Source: Haliclona indistincta (lineage: Eukaryota > Porifera > Demospongiae > Haplosclerida > Chalinidae). From it: a stretch of 64,000 nt of DNA. Made by a program: the position numbers and the translations under genes. Location of the stretch: positions 5,956,191 to 6,020,190 of the forward strand of contig OZ024789.1 of the NCBI GenBank assembly GCA_964017065.1. The letters are read 5' to 3'. Under the pieces are notes generated by a model. The model saw only the letters and a list, made by a program, of their open reading frames with translations, did no database searches and was not told the origin of the DNA. Positions 32,091 through 44,909 of the stretch are shown here, piece by piece (the stretch's first letter is position 1; every line of letters begins with the position of its first letter).

Positions 32091-35000
32091 ATGGATGATA
32101 TCCAGAGTCCAGCTAAAACTGTAAGAGGTCCTTATCGTTCGCGGTTGCGTCCAACACCACGCCAAACAAGTCACAACAAGAAACGTCGAGCAGAGGCAGC
32201 CACGCCCGATCATCTACCGCCCCAAGAGTCGCAAGTATCCTGCGTTTTGCCTATCACTAGTGACACATCAGTGACTGAATTGACAGATGCGACTGAGTTG
32301 GCAGATGCGACTGAGTTGACAGATGTAACTGGGTCAATGACAATGAGTATTGAAAGCTCTGAAGGTCACGCTACTAGTGACGATCAAGCAGCCAATAGCC
32401 CTACTGGTATTGGTGGCAGCAGTGAAAACGATGATGGTGTGCTCTCAATGGCTGGTTCTAAGCCTAAGTTATACCATGGCTCAATATTAACTGTTGATAC
32501 AAGCTGTCTGCTAGTCGATTCTTTTGTGAACCGCCATCATCTCAGTACTCAATGCAAAGAAGACCTTCTTCAACTAATGCATTTACACCTTCCTTCTGAC
32601 AATCAGCTACCTCCAACACTTCACAAGTTCAAAGGCAATGCTATGTGTATGACTGCCGATTCTGATATAATATCAGAACACTTTTATTGTCATAAGTGTT
32701 TCACTCCTTATCAGTCTGAGGAAAAAAATCTGTGTCCCAATGTGGAATGCGGATTTGCATTTGAGTCACACAGCTTTGTAACCTTACCACTCTCAACACA
32801 GATTCAACTCCTAATGAAAAGTATGCACATAATAGTAAATAATATGATTATATACTATTTATATCATTATACGTTCTTGTTTCAGAACCAGGACTTTATC
32901 AGTCTCTAAAAAGACCTGTCATCTTTTCAAATTCACCATCAACTCTTAACGACATATATGATGGTGAAATATACAGGTATGCTACTTTTTGATTTGCTGT
33001 TCATCAGTCGTTCTTTGGTATACAGGAGAATAGCACTTGAGTCTCCAAATAGCAACTACATCACATTGATCCTCAATACTGATGGTGCTGAAGTGTTTAA
33101 ATCAACCAAGGTATCAATGTGGCCAATGTTGTTCATGATTAATGAGCTACAATATTCACAACGGTTTGTAGTAGAAATATAATGTAGAGCAAGGTGATTA
33201 TTATTATTATTATTATTAGAAAGCTGCCTCAAAACATGCTACTTGGTGGTTTGTGGTGTGCTAGTGAGAAGCCAAACTTACAATTGTTTCTAAAGCCTGT
33301 AGTAGAAATGCTACATGATCTTGAAACCACAGGTATTCAACATGATTAATAATTATAATAATAGCCAATAAATTTCTACTTTGTAGGTGTTGAGATTCAT
33401 CCGCCATGTGCTGACAAGCCTTTTACCATAAAAGTATACGTAATTGGGTGTACGTGTGACCTCCCAGCAAGAGCTCTTGTGATGAACACAATGCAGTTCA
33501 ATGGTTTATTTGGGTGCTCTTTTTGTAAACAGCCAGGTGTGACAACAGCAGCAGGAAGAGGTCACGTCCATACATTTCCTTACATTAAAGATGACCCAAA
33601 AGGACCTGAAAGAACCAAAGCAGGATGTGTACATGATGCAGTGATAGCCAGGAAGGATCACTCTGTGGTAAAGCATTTTTTTTTTAATTTCATTGAGTCT
33701 CATGCATAATGTTATAACAGGTCAATGGAATCAAAGGACCCTCCTGGTTAATGGCGCTTGAAAAGTTTGATTTTGGTAAAGGAATATCACCAGAATACAT
33801 GCATTGTGCTCTACTGGGAGTGTCAAAGTTGTTGTTGAATTTGTGGACAGATACAAGTCGCTGTAAAAATACACCACATGATATACACACTGACATACCA
33901 CTACTCAATGAAGAAATCAAAAAGTTCCAGGTAAAACTTTAAAATAATAAAACCTCTAAAAAAATTATAGTGACTGTTTGTACAATTGATGCAAACAGGT
34001 ACCATCAGATATTCGCCACAAACCTCGTGAGATTGATGAGCTGAAAAATTGGAAGGGTAATTATAAGATAAATCATTCTCTAGATTGCCTTATTATTAAA
34101 CTTACTTTTGTAGCTTCAGAATTTAGATCATGGGCTCTCTTTTATGCTATACCTGTGTTGGAGGGAGTACTTGATGACAAGTATCTCAAACATTTTGCCA
34201 AGTTTTCTGAGGCATTGTGGCTACTATTGCAGTCGGCACCCACAACAGCTGACATTAACAGGGCTGAAAATTTGTTGATGAGTTTCTGCAAAACGTTTGG
34301 TAGTATATATGGTAAGTGCATGTGCAAGCTTGCAAAATCAATATTACCGTAATTAATGTCATCCAGGTGATCGCTACTGCACTGCAAATGTGCACCAATT
34401 ACTGCACTTTTCAGATGCTGTTCGTTTCCTTGGTCCTCTCTGGGCCCATTCGTGCTTCCCTTTTGAAAATGCCAATGGTTGGATTAGAGGCCTGTACCAC
34501 GGAACGAGAAATCCTGAGAAGCAGGTAAAAACCTAAAAGATCAAAAAGGTCTATGTACATGCACTTGATTTATCATACCAGATTGTGAAGAGGTTCATCG
34601 AGCGGCAAAAGCTAGCTGCAGCTGTGGCTATCAAGAGCCAAGATGATGATCAAGCAATTGATCATTTTCTAGAAAAAATGTTGAGTATAGGACACAGGTA
34701 TAGTAGACAAACATGCACCTTTATTAGTGCTTTTGTTCCTGCTTCGATTCCATACAATTTATTTCTAGTAAAATTTATCATAACTGCATGACTGTATATG
34801 CATGCAGGTACCACATTTCAGCTAAGGTAGGACCTGGTCATTTAGCTCTTGGAGAAATTTCAAAAATAGGGGACTTGACCAGTTCTGAAATTATAGCTGT
34901 ACGCAAGCTGCATCCAACTCTGGAACTAGAAGAGGCCATGGTTTACAAACGTGTCTTACTGAATGGTGTGCTGCACACGAACTTATTTTACAGACAATCG

Positions 35001-35329
35001 ACAACTACTACCACAAATGACTACACTATGATGTTTAAGGACGGGACAATCGGCAGAGCAATTAAATATCTTACGTGTGCAAATACACATTTGGTGTTAG
35101 TGTATCCGTTCCAAACGAAATGCTACTCACCAAGTTGCAGCCACATATACCGTGTTTTAGACAGTGTCGGGTAAGTTGTGAGAAAATAATATGGCTATTA
35201 TAATTATTATGTTTTATATCATGCAGTGTTATCAAGGCATACAATAACACCTCAGAGGTATTAGCAAAGTGTTGCTTAAAAGAGACATATATTGCTGTTT
35301 TGCCAAATAATTATGAAAAAGATATGTAA
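32091..35329 (+). CDS. Tnp2-like transposase of the CACTA-like element
   Basis: Twelve exons join in phase to 852 aa: 32091-32820, 32886-32976, 33026-33163, 33220-33332, 33387-33667, 33721-33930, 33999-34056, 34114-34311, 34367-34524, 34582-34697, 34808-35170, 35227-35329. The N-terminus is Arg/Lys-rich then acidic. A Cys cluster (HCYHKC-like CHKCFTPY ... CPNVEC) forms a probable zinc finger. The conserved Tnp2 core has LNTDGAEVFKSTKVSMWP (candidate catalytic Asp), LGGLWCASEKPNLQLFLKP, then MNTMQFNGLFGCSFCKQPG and, near the end, HQLLHFSDAVRFLGPLWAHS. It would cut and paste the element through the terminal repeats. All introns are GT-AG and short. No lesion is visible. Confidence 0.85.
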
Positions 35330-35959
35330 AATTAATCATGAATGATTAAAATTTTGTCATGGTTATACCAACGTGCACTTGGCGCAATAATTAACCTGAT
35401 AAATTATAAGTACACTAAATATAGCTTATCAACCCGCGTGAGGTTTAATTGTCACTGTTGGTTTGATAAGCCCTTGGCTACATCATCATGTTGATAATTA
35501 TTGGACCCTTCATGTAACATGCATGACACAATTAATGTGACCATGCATGCATGCATGCATGTTAAAATTTATCCATTCATGTAACATGCATGATACAGTC
35601 TGAAACATGCATGTTAAAATTTATCCATTCATGTAACATGCATGATACAGTCTGAAACATGCATGTTAAAATTTAACCATTCATGTAACATGCATGATAC
35701 AGTCTGAAACATGCATGTTAAATTTTGATACAAATCTGACCATTCATGTAACATGCATGTAACAAAATGCATGTTTTACAACATGCAAGCTACATTCTTG
35801 TGACATGCATGCTAGACATGCATGTTGCATGCATTTAGCAAAAACATGCATGTCACATTATTGCTGCATGCATGTAATATCAAAACATGCACAAAATCTC
35901 TTGTAACATGCATGTTACATGCACCCGATTTCGACTAGGGTGTGACTACCTCTTCAGAT

Positions 35960-38900
35960 ATGGCGACTCCTCAGCGTGAGTAGGCGTGTTTGTCTTGATA
36001 CCAACTGTTAGCTAGTTTCTTGTATTCCTCACAGCGAACGACAGGTACGAGCCTGATGCTCGAACTGAACACCAAACCATTCGTGTTGGTAGTAACGTGT
36101 ATATGTGGGCTGGAAGGGTGGACGGTATGCCAGAGGTACACGACAGTCAAGAAAAGAGACGGTTTATATCCTGTGTGGAGGTGTTCCACTCTGAGAGAGG
36201 AGACTGGACTCGTCAGCCAACAAGGGGAGCTCCTCCACTGGGAGTGCGTGGATATGGCTGTACTGCAGTGGGTGATGCACTCCACTTCTTTGGTGGATGG
36301 TGTAACCATGATGACTGCTATCATAACAGTATTCACTCATTGAGCACGTCTTCCCTTCGCTGGGTGGAGTTATCACCCACCACATCAGAGGGTGGGGCAC
36401 CGATGAGAAAGGGTTACTGTGGTACAGTAGCATTTAAGGATGGAGAGGAGGACATCTTGTACATAGTAGCAGGGTATGGTCCTACTCCATCATATCATCA
36501 GTCTGGAGCACAGTATGAAGCTACCAATGCTTGTTTCATATGCAATGAGCAGCACATGTTCTCACTGAGTACAAGTGAGTGATACTGTACATACATGTAC
36601 TATAAGTGTTGGAACAGTTTACTAATGTATGTAGAGATAGTGCTTGTGTACTAACTCAGTTTGTCTATCATTTATTATCACTATGATAGTAAAAGCATGA
36701 GTAATACAAATGTATATTGTACATGTACGTTGTACCATTGAGTGGTATTATACCAGTAGTAGTGAGAGATGATGTCATCACCTCCTGCAGGAGAGTGGAG
36801 CTCACCAAACATTACTGGACAGCCTCCTCCTCCATTGTCCAATTTCACACTTACTCCATTGGGTGAGAGAAAAGCTGCACTGTTTGGTGGTTATAGTGGA
36901 TTTATACTCGACAGTGATGACCTGTTGATAGTTGAGCTGAGTAGAGATACTGTGGTGAGTGTTATGAGGATTGTGTCAATTTTGTGTGATAGTGTGGGTT
37001 ATACATTGATCAATGGTTAGACCAACACAAAACACTATTCTACTGTATAGTAGAGGACAATAAAATATTAACGTATGATTGTCTTTCTACAATAGTCATG
37101 CGTATTTCTAATAGTGTGAACTGTGAATTCTTCGTAACGGTAGATGGAACCTGGTATTAACGCTAGTCATTCGATTGAGCAAGTACGCTCCCTGGTACAC
37201 CTCGTGTCTGTGTTAGACGATTGTGACACCAAGAGTACATTTGCTATGGAAGATACAGCTAAGTGTGGGCTCCGTTGAGCACTATATAGACAAGCGTCGT
37301 CTATCGCTAAAACCGAATAGTTCACAATGGATAATGCGTTGTAGATCAAAGCAGGTGCGCTGAGTACTGGCTTACTGAGTTCATAACAGCCTGAATTCAA
37401 AAGTAAATAGGAAATCAGATGAATTATTCTTGTTTCCGGGATAGTAGCAACCTCTGTTCGGGGCACAGGCAGAATATCTGTGATTGCCCTGGATGTTTCG
37501 GGACGGTTGACACCTATATGCAATGTCGGGCGTAGGGGTGAGCTCAATATTCCAGAATATTTTGGGGAAATTTAGGAAGAATATTCAAAGCCTCACCCCA
37601 AAGTAAATTATAATTCAAAATTTTATATAATACAAGACTAAAGGAGTGTATTCTGATAGACAGTACAGTGCATTACACATAGAAACATCAATGATCTTCC
37701 AGTACAATGGTCACCAAGCTACAAATACAAGAACTTTGTTGCTGTATTGTGTCAGTTATATGATCATAAAAGCTTTCTTTTTGATATAATGTTGGGCCCA
37801 ATGCATGAGAATAATGGGTGAGAAGTTCCAGAAAGAATAATGGGCAGAGTTTGAAGAATAATGTGCTCAACCCTAGCTATAGTCGGGCGTTGGCACAAGA
37901 AATGACAGGGCGTGTTGGACCATGCCATTTAGTACACACCAAAGTGCATTCTGGCAACAAATCCTGACCGATCATGAGGTAAAGAGTCTGATTTACAGAA
38001 TGCATTGATTGGAATATGCCAAAAAGCACTCGAGGTACTCTAGCTGTTCTTGAGCTATAAAATATTTTGGACGACCTCTGTGACCACTTGTCAATGGAAG
38101 AGCAAATCCACAACCAGCATCAGGAAGCTTGTTAAGATCCTCTAGCAAAGGTAATCCCTTATTAGTTGCTTCGAAAAGTTATTCAGAAGCATCATTCGAA
38201 AAGTACATGTAGACCAACATGATACACGAGACAATCCAGTTTTTCAGGCTCCTTTCCTTCTTGATTTTGAGTAATCACATGCGGCTGGGGTACTTTTTGG
38301 AATAATTTTTCCAATCAATGCATTCTGTAATTCAGACTCTCCACCTCACGATCGGTCAGGATTTGCTGCCATAATGCACTTTGCTGTTACTAAATAGAAC
38401 TAAAGGCATTGTCCGACAAGCCCAGTCTTGTCTTGTGCTAACACCCAACTGCCTAATAGACCTCAATTAGGATGCACGATCGACCTCGTGTAGTATGATC
38501 GATCTCATTTGGTTTGCAAACAGTCTCGGTCATTCTGTTACAGGCCTCGTTTGATTTGCAACCGACCTCATAAATTATTTGTGCAGTCTCATAAGAGCAA
38601 CCGAATTTTGACACTAACTACACGCCATGGTATGAAACTATATATATGCAATCGATTTGCAATCGTAGAAACGACAATGAACGTTTAGTTTTATTGTCCT
38701 CTACTGTACATACAAATAGCAGCATATTGTGTACAGTGTAATCACATACACTATTGCTAACACATCATGTTATGTGCTGTGAGCATGTCTGTTATAAAGT
38801 GATAGCCCAGGATGAGTCTGCTCTTCCTCTTACCAGCACTGGACCAGGATCAACAAACCTATCAACCGATCAGTGGAATGGCCTAAGGGGAGGAATGATC

Positions 38901-41900
38901 ATGCTACCACATGTGTGAGTGGTCCGCTACTAGTGATAGTGGGAGGGCTCACTAGTGAGCTGAGTACTACCAGTGACTGTTGGATTGGTGACCTCACTAC
39001 AAACCAGTGGAAGAAGGTATAGTGTTTGTATCATAGACACTTTCAAGATTGGTTTGATATTGTATACATTCTTCAGCTATCCCTCCCTGACTCTGTGACT
39101 AAACGACGCTTCCACTCACTTTCTGCTCTACAACTATCACCACACAGTGTGTTACTGGTAATATTTGGTGGAAAGAGATCAGTTGGTTCTGCTAATCTAT
39201 CCCACACTGCCCTCATTGAATTGAGTGAGTACTATCAATGTATTGTCCATGCAGTACAGCAGCTATAGTGACAGACACTGGGCAGTGGTACAGGTGTACT
39301 GCTGACATAACAGCTCCTTTCTGCCATGCAGTCCTGCAGGAAGATGGCGGGCAGTGGGTGGTGGGTAGGATATTAGAGGGAGCAGCATTGGAAGACAGGA
39401 GAGTGTACCAGCAGATGTACCGGGAGATGATACAATACAATGGTCAGTTCAAATTATTTATTTACACGTGTTATGTAAAGCAATTTTTATACTTTTTCAG
39501 ATGCCAAGGCGTCACTGGGAGTAACAGTCATCATGAATATCACCAACATTGGTACCCAGGGCTATCCCGGCACAGGAAAAACATCAATTCTCGACCTCGC
39601 CATGGGGAAAGAGCCAGCCCCTCACAGGAACAGTACCGGCTGTATTGATCCACCCTCTCGCTACATGCTGATCAATAGTGAAGCTGATTCCAGTGCAGCA
39701 CAAGTGGAGTGGGAGAACGTCACTACAGACAAGATGTTTGAAATGGTTTGTGGAGCAGTAAAAAAGACCATTTTGGAAAGTCCATTGGACAAGGCTCTGG
39801 TCCATTCAGACAAGCCTGCAGTAGCAGCACTACCAGTAGCAATGGACACTAGCTCACTTGCTGCAAACGACACTGCTGCAGAGTATGACCCAACTCCTGT
39901 TGGCAATGAACTGGTCCCTCCTACACCACCACCAGCAGCAGCAGTAGCAGTAGCAGGCAGTGGTGATCATATACCAGCGGTAGCTGAGCCTTCTCTTGAT
40001 CCTTATTCTCCAGTGGCTAACGTTGGCTTTACTTGGTTTCCTGATCTGCTCAAAGAACTGTACAGCAGCAGAAGTTCTGGTGTAATCTTCAACTCCCACT
40101 GGATGATGGTGACTGATTGTGGTGGCCAACCACCATTTCTGGATGCAGCCGCTCTTTTCCTTCGAAACAGCTGTCTTCAAATCTTTCCTCTCAAACTCAA
40201 TGAGCCCTTGAGCAAAATAGCAGAGTTTTCTTATTTCTTTAGTGGCAAGTCTGCCAACTGTGATCAATTTGATGTAGTGTTGAGCAATCAACAGATAATG
40301 GAGACTCTAGCCAAGTCTACAGCTTCTATTCAGCCGCCATACACACCGTCAGCAACTGAGTGTCCAAAGGGAGCTAAATTCACAATTGTGGGCACCTTTG
40401 AAGACGAGGCACACCATTGCAGTGAAACAGTAGCTGAGAAAGAGACGATTCTCAAACAAGTCCTCGAACCGTACAAAGCATTCCGAGTGCAGCTGGGTAG
40501 CAAGGTGATCCTGCCTATCAATGCCGTCGCCATGGACACCGAGACCAAGAAGGAGCGGACAGAGTCAGCAAAGAAACTTCGACGACTATTGAAAAAGGCA
40601 AATGTGACAATGAAAGTAGAGGTAAAGCTGCGCTGGTTTGGGTTTCTCCTGAGCATGCTGACTATAGCTGAGAAGGATGGTAAAGCCATACTCACACTTA
40701 GTGAGTGCTATAGACTCGGAGACTCTCTTGGGATGTACAAATCGGAGACCATGAAAGCAATCCAGTTTTTCCACGATATCAGCCTCATCATGCATTTTGA
40801 TACTCCGAAGCTCAGAGACTCTGTCATCATCGACACCAAACCAGTGCTCAACAAGCTCTCTCGACTAATCACTCTCTCATTTCTGGATGAAGATTTCCTT
40901 GCCAAGCACTACGAGGACATTGTCCTTCCTGACGGAGCCAAGGAACTACTCCAGCACCGCGGGCGCTTCACCCGGTCCACACTAGAGTCATGTGTTGAGT
41001 TCTCTGAGTCTATTCCATTGCAATTCTTTGTGGACATTTTAGAGCATGTAAAGATAGTGGCTGCGATTGACCAAACATCAGAGTATTTTATGCCTTGCGC
41101 TCTACCCTATGCTAATGAAATGCCTGACTCCTCCCACCCATGGGTGATTAGACTGAGAGTAAGACGAGGGGTCGACAAAGAGTATGTTCCTATCCCAGTG
41201 GGTTATCTACCAGCCATTCTAGTCTTCCTTCTGACTATGTTCCCGGATCACTTCTGTTTAAATTGTTGCCAGCGACAATATCGAAATGTAATCAAGTTAG
41301 ATTATGGTCCTGGAGGAGTGGTCTGTTTAGTCGAGCGCCATCTTCAACTGGAGGTACACTATTCTTGCTGTAGCATCAAGAAGCTTCGTAAGGAGTGCAA
41401 AATCATTCGAAATAATATTTTAAAGTCGATACGTATGACAGAAGAAAAGCTCCACATCAGAGAAGGTGCCATCACCAAGGTGGATTCTTTTCTATGCTCC
41501 TGTGGTGAGGGCAGCAGGCCTAGGGTCCAGCACATCTGTGCCTACAACCCTGAGACACAGATTGTGGAATGTGAGGAGACAAGAGAAGTGTTTGTATTGG
41601 AAGCTCATCATCAGCTGTGGCTAGGTGTGTTGTGATGTAGTCTCTGATGATACATGTGATAATTGTATTGATGTAGGAGCAGCAATGGAGAGCACTGCAC
41701 ACTCTATTCACTGCAGTGACGACACCAGTGACAGTCATGAGCTACCACCACTAGCAGCAGTAGAAGGTGAGCACTGTATACTGGTGTGGCTAGGTCAACC
41801 TCAGCTGGTATTATGTGGTATCATGATAATACAGAGAGTGTGTGATCATGATCAGCTTGTGATGATGGATAGTGACTAGTAAACAGTGTTTACACTAGTA

Positions 41901-42758
41901 GTCATGTGTTATTAGGTATACTGTATTACCATATATGGTTGGTAAACATGTTTGTATGTACTACCACTATCTCTTACTATATTAACAGTGGTTTATCACA
42001 ACAGCTCTCTCATGTCATAGTTTGTATTCTAGTGTTGCTCCATTATTGCTGGTCATGTGAGTCATATCTTTAGTGTTCTATCAGCTAGTCATGAGATGTG
42101 TTGAATCAGTTGTGTTAGTGACTGTGTTGTTACTGTCAGTACTGATGGTATTATACCAGTAGCTACTACAGTATCTGATGGACACACACCATCTCATGAT
42201 CATGGTAACACTATACCTGCTACTGCTGTCAATATGGCTCATGGTGTCTCGTGTGTGTAGGTAGTGACATTCCCACTCTACTCAAGCTGAAGACAATGAA
42301 AGGAGCTGATGGTAAACCACTGAAGATAGTTCAAAAGATTGCTGCTCATGACTACACAACATTCGGTATGTGTCTCCTACAAGATGAGAATGGAGAAGAG
42401 GTTGTTCTGCTCAAGAAAAACAACATCCACGATGGAGCTGAGAGTGTTACAGAAGCTATCATCAGGAAATGGCTGACAAGTGATGCACCTACTCGTACTT
42501 ATCAGCACTTCATAGAGTGTCTCAAAGATGCTGATCTGGGTGCACTTGCTGAGCTCATTGCACAAAGGTAAGCTACCAACAAACAGAATTCACTCACTCT
42601 CACTCACTCACTCGATCAATTACTCACTCATGCACTCATTGGCTTACTCACTCACTCATTCGCTTACTCACTCACTCACTCATTCACTTACTCACTCACT
42701 CACTCACTCACTCACTCACTCACTCACTCACTCATTCTTTCATTTCTTTCTCAGATAA
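35960..42758 (+). CDS. Kelch - Roc-like GTPase - COR-like - Death domain protein, gene 2
   Basis: Ten exons in phase encode 1227 aa: 35960-35975, 36035-36574, 36791-36954, 38837-39016, 39077-39224, 39332-39442, 39501-41624, 41677-41766, 42261-42567, 42755-42758. Domain order is as in gene 1: Kelch propeller, GYPGTGKTS P-loop, DCGGQ, COR-like region and Death (IIRKWLTSDAPTRTYQHFIE). The GTPase exon is nearly the same as in gene 1, apart from scattered changes and a different count of Ala/Pro codons in the insert. The Death exon is clearly more diverged. It ends differently: the last splice gives Arg then TAA, so the 44-residue tail of gene 1 is absent. The ATG is 19 bases from the end of a DNA transposon, which must now supply the upstream control region unless a cryptic promoter lies within those bases. 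Confidence 0.85.
42589..42740. repeat. (CACT)n microsatellite in last intron of gene 2
   Basis: Tandem CACT units with a few CATT and CGCT variants, followed by CATTTCTTTCTCAG, the acceptor of the terminal exon. The Ser-Leu-Thr-His frame over it is an artefact. Confidence 0.95.
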
Positions 42759-44909
42759 CGCTGTTCAGTGTCAGATCACTTCATTGTATACCAGCGGGAC
42801 TGTTAGCAGTACTGATGTGCAGATCAAGACACATGTACAATATAACTGTTGTCCATGCAACTATTGCAGTCACCTCTTTTTGTTGAATTATTCAAATTCA
42901 TCAATTTGATTATTATTGTGTAGTTAGTTGGTGTAAGTTCTTACTCCTCACAGCACTCTAGTTTTTTCGTAAAGGCAATGTTAGCCTAGTCTCGCCCGGA
43001 CACGCATATCCAGCATGGTACAACTAGTCGTTTTCCATCTCTCTACTACTGTACTCTAATATCTACCACAAGGAGATAAAGATACATATGGGTCATTCCA
43101 TATCATTTCAACAACTTTTTGGCATGACCCTCTGGGATTTTCTCGAAACTTGGTATTGTTGAACCCCTCATGGTCATATGATTCCATAACAAGTTTCAGC
43201 TTGATACCTTGTATGGTTTCTTTTTAAACCCTGATTGCATTTTCGACGATTTTTCCTACTTATTACTGTTTAACTATTCATAACTTTGTCTTATTTATTC
43301 CTATCAGCAAACTAAAAGCATCACATTGAAGCTGAACAATTGCTCTTCATATGACGTGCAACACATAGTGCATCACATATCGTAACTATTTAGCCACGCC
43401 CACAAACTTTGATCTTTGATTATTAAAAAAAACGCTGCTTCAATTTTCATTTTAAATGGATGTAATTTAATAGTAGTCTATTAGCTACTTCTAAACCAAA
43501 TTTCATGTTGGGACACAAATGGGAACCTAGCGCTATCCTCTTCAAAGCCAGTGTAGCTGATGGTTCTATTATAGAAAACTATTGATTATCAAAATTCCTT
43601 GACAAAATAGATGTTGTGTGTATGTTTATGAACCACTAGGAAGTATTTAGCCCATTTTTGAGATATTAGAACATGCAAAATGATAAATAGCTAGTTTATA
43701 ATTGTACATTTATCACTGATGTTTCAATCACACGTACCATACTGCACGTACTAAATCAAAGGTACTATGCAACAACCCTCTCTCACCAGCTGCTGCCTTC
43801 AGAATCATCAGAAATAATCGTGGGATAATGCATGTAGTGTTTTCAAGTAATGAACAAAGAGATTGAGGTTTTTGGAATTTAATTAAATTATTGGGAGATA
43901 TAAATTTTTCTATGACAAAAATTAGGTAGCAAAGCAACAAGCATGCAGTCTTTATAAGTAATATGAATGTAATTTTAATGAAATAATACTCAATTATTCA
44001 ATTAATTTTGTGTTATTTATTACCTAGGTTTGCTAGTTAAACCATGTAGTCAAAAAATTCAGACTATGTTCATAATCACGATACAATCACAGTTTGTATA
44101 CCAGAAGTGCTTTAGCAATTTATTTTTTCTAATTAAGTTCGATTTTCAGCAAAATGTTTAGCATTGTATAGGGCTTTGTATCGTAACAAGTAAAACACCA
44201 CAAAACCCTGTAAAACAGCTATGGCATGATTGGTCTATTGTCAACTGGCTTCAACAAGAAAGGTTACTTTACTGATTGTCTACTATCGTTGATTCAAGAA
44301 CACAAAATTATGTCAGTTGGCTTGTGTGATCAAAGCAATTTCGATTAAAAATTGTTCACATAATATTGAATAATTGAAATTCTTGACATCAACATACCTG
44401 TAGATTCAATAAGCAGCTATCCTAAGTCATCAAACAGCTAGCCCAAGTCTTCTCAATGTGTTGATTGGTGTCCAAGTAGTACCCAATTATACCCATTTTT
44501 TCTAATAAAGCTTGCAAACTAACCTTCCCATTTGTGTCCCAACATTGTCATACTGTGGAAGCATGGTGTAACAGCAACTAGTTTGCCAACAGTTTAGCCC
44601 AGCAAGAATGCAATTAGCACTTGTGAATCTAATTATTATTGCGTGAATATAATTATTAATTTTTGATTGTGAATATCATCATCAGTGACGTCCTTAGCAA
44701 CGATTTGAGCAGTATATCTAAAAAACCAGCCAGTCTTTAACTCTGATCTACTTATCAGTCTTGAATTAACATTCATGGTATAATTAATTAATAAAAATGA
44801 ATTTTGGCTTTCATACTCCTTAAAGTCACCTTTTCGACTCTGCATGCAACCACTAATTTATTTTAAGAATACAACATAATCATTCTGGGAAACCTGTCGT
44901 CACTTCCAG
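42759..44909. other. Spacer between gene 2 and the Kelch-ZU5-Death gene
   Basis: About 42864-43090 is the duplicated unit tail. From about 43091 the sequence is AT-rich with no supported exon. A 23-25 bp inverted repeat (TGTTGGGACACAAATGGGAA near 43506-43530 and its complement near 44522-44548) may mark the ends of an unrecognised element of about 1 kb. Frames here are short and unlike any family I know. Confidence 0.5.

Larger units (their letters stand above)
29105..35940. mobile_element. CACTA/EnSpm-like DNA transposon with Tnp2-type transposase and BEN gene
   Basis: Terminal inverted repeats CCCTAGTCGAAATC (left) and GATTTCGACTAGGG (right). Comparison with units 1 and 3 gives the empty site ACTGTG/TGACTACC and a 2 bp TG target duplication. 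Both ends carry hundreds of bases of ACATGCATG-type subterminal repeats, as in CACTA elements. It encodes a spliced transposase (plus) and a divergent BEN-domain protein (minus). Both gene models are intact, so the element may be autonomous. Superfamily is assigned from the Tnp2-like transposase; the ends are not the usual CACTA sequence. Confidence 0.85.
35941..43090 (+). repeat. Segmental duplication unit 2, right part
   Basis: Continues unit 2 after the transposon and aligns with 14777-22600 of unit 1 through exons, introns and spacer. Differences are mostly small; unit 1 has an extra MITE in its last intron, and unit 2 has a CACT microsatellite there. Confidence 0.88.

Noticed and set aside
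29105..35940. CRISPR-like array from regular ACATGC repeats at the transposon ends
   Set aside because: Units are short, degenerate, without unique spacers, and lie next to terminal inverted repeats of a eukaryotic transposon.
42528..42758. Frame of Ser-Leu-Thr-His repeats
   Set aside because: Translation of the (CACT)n microsatellite; the spliced Death-domain frame explains this end better.
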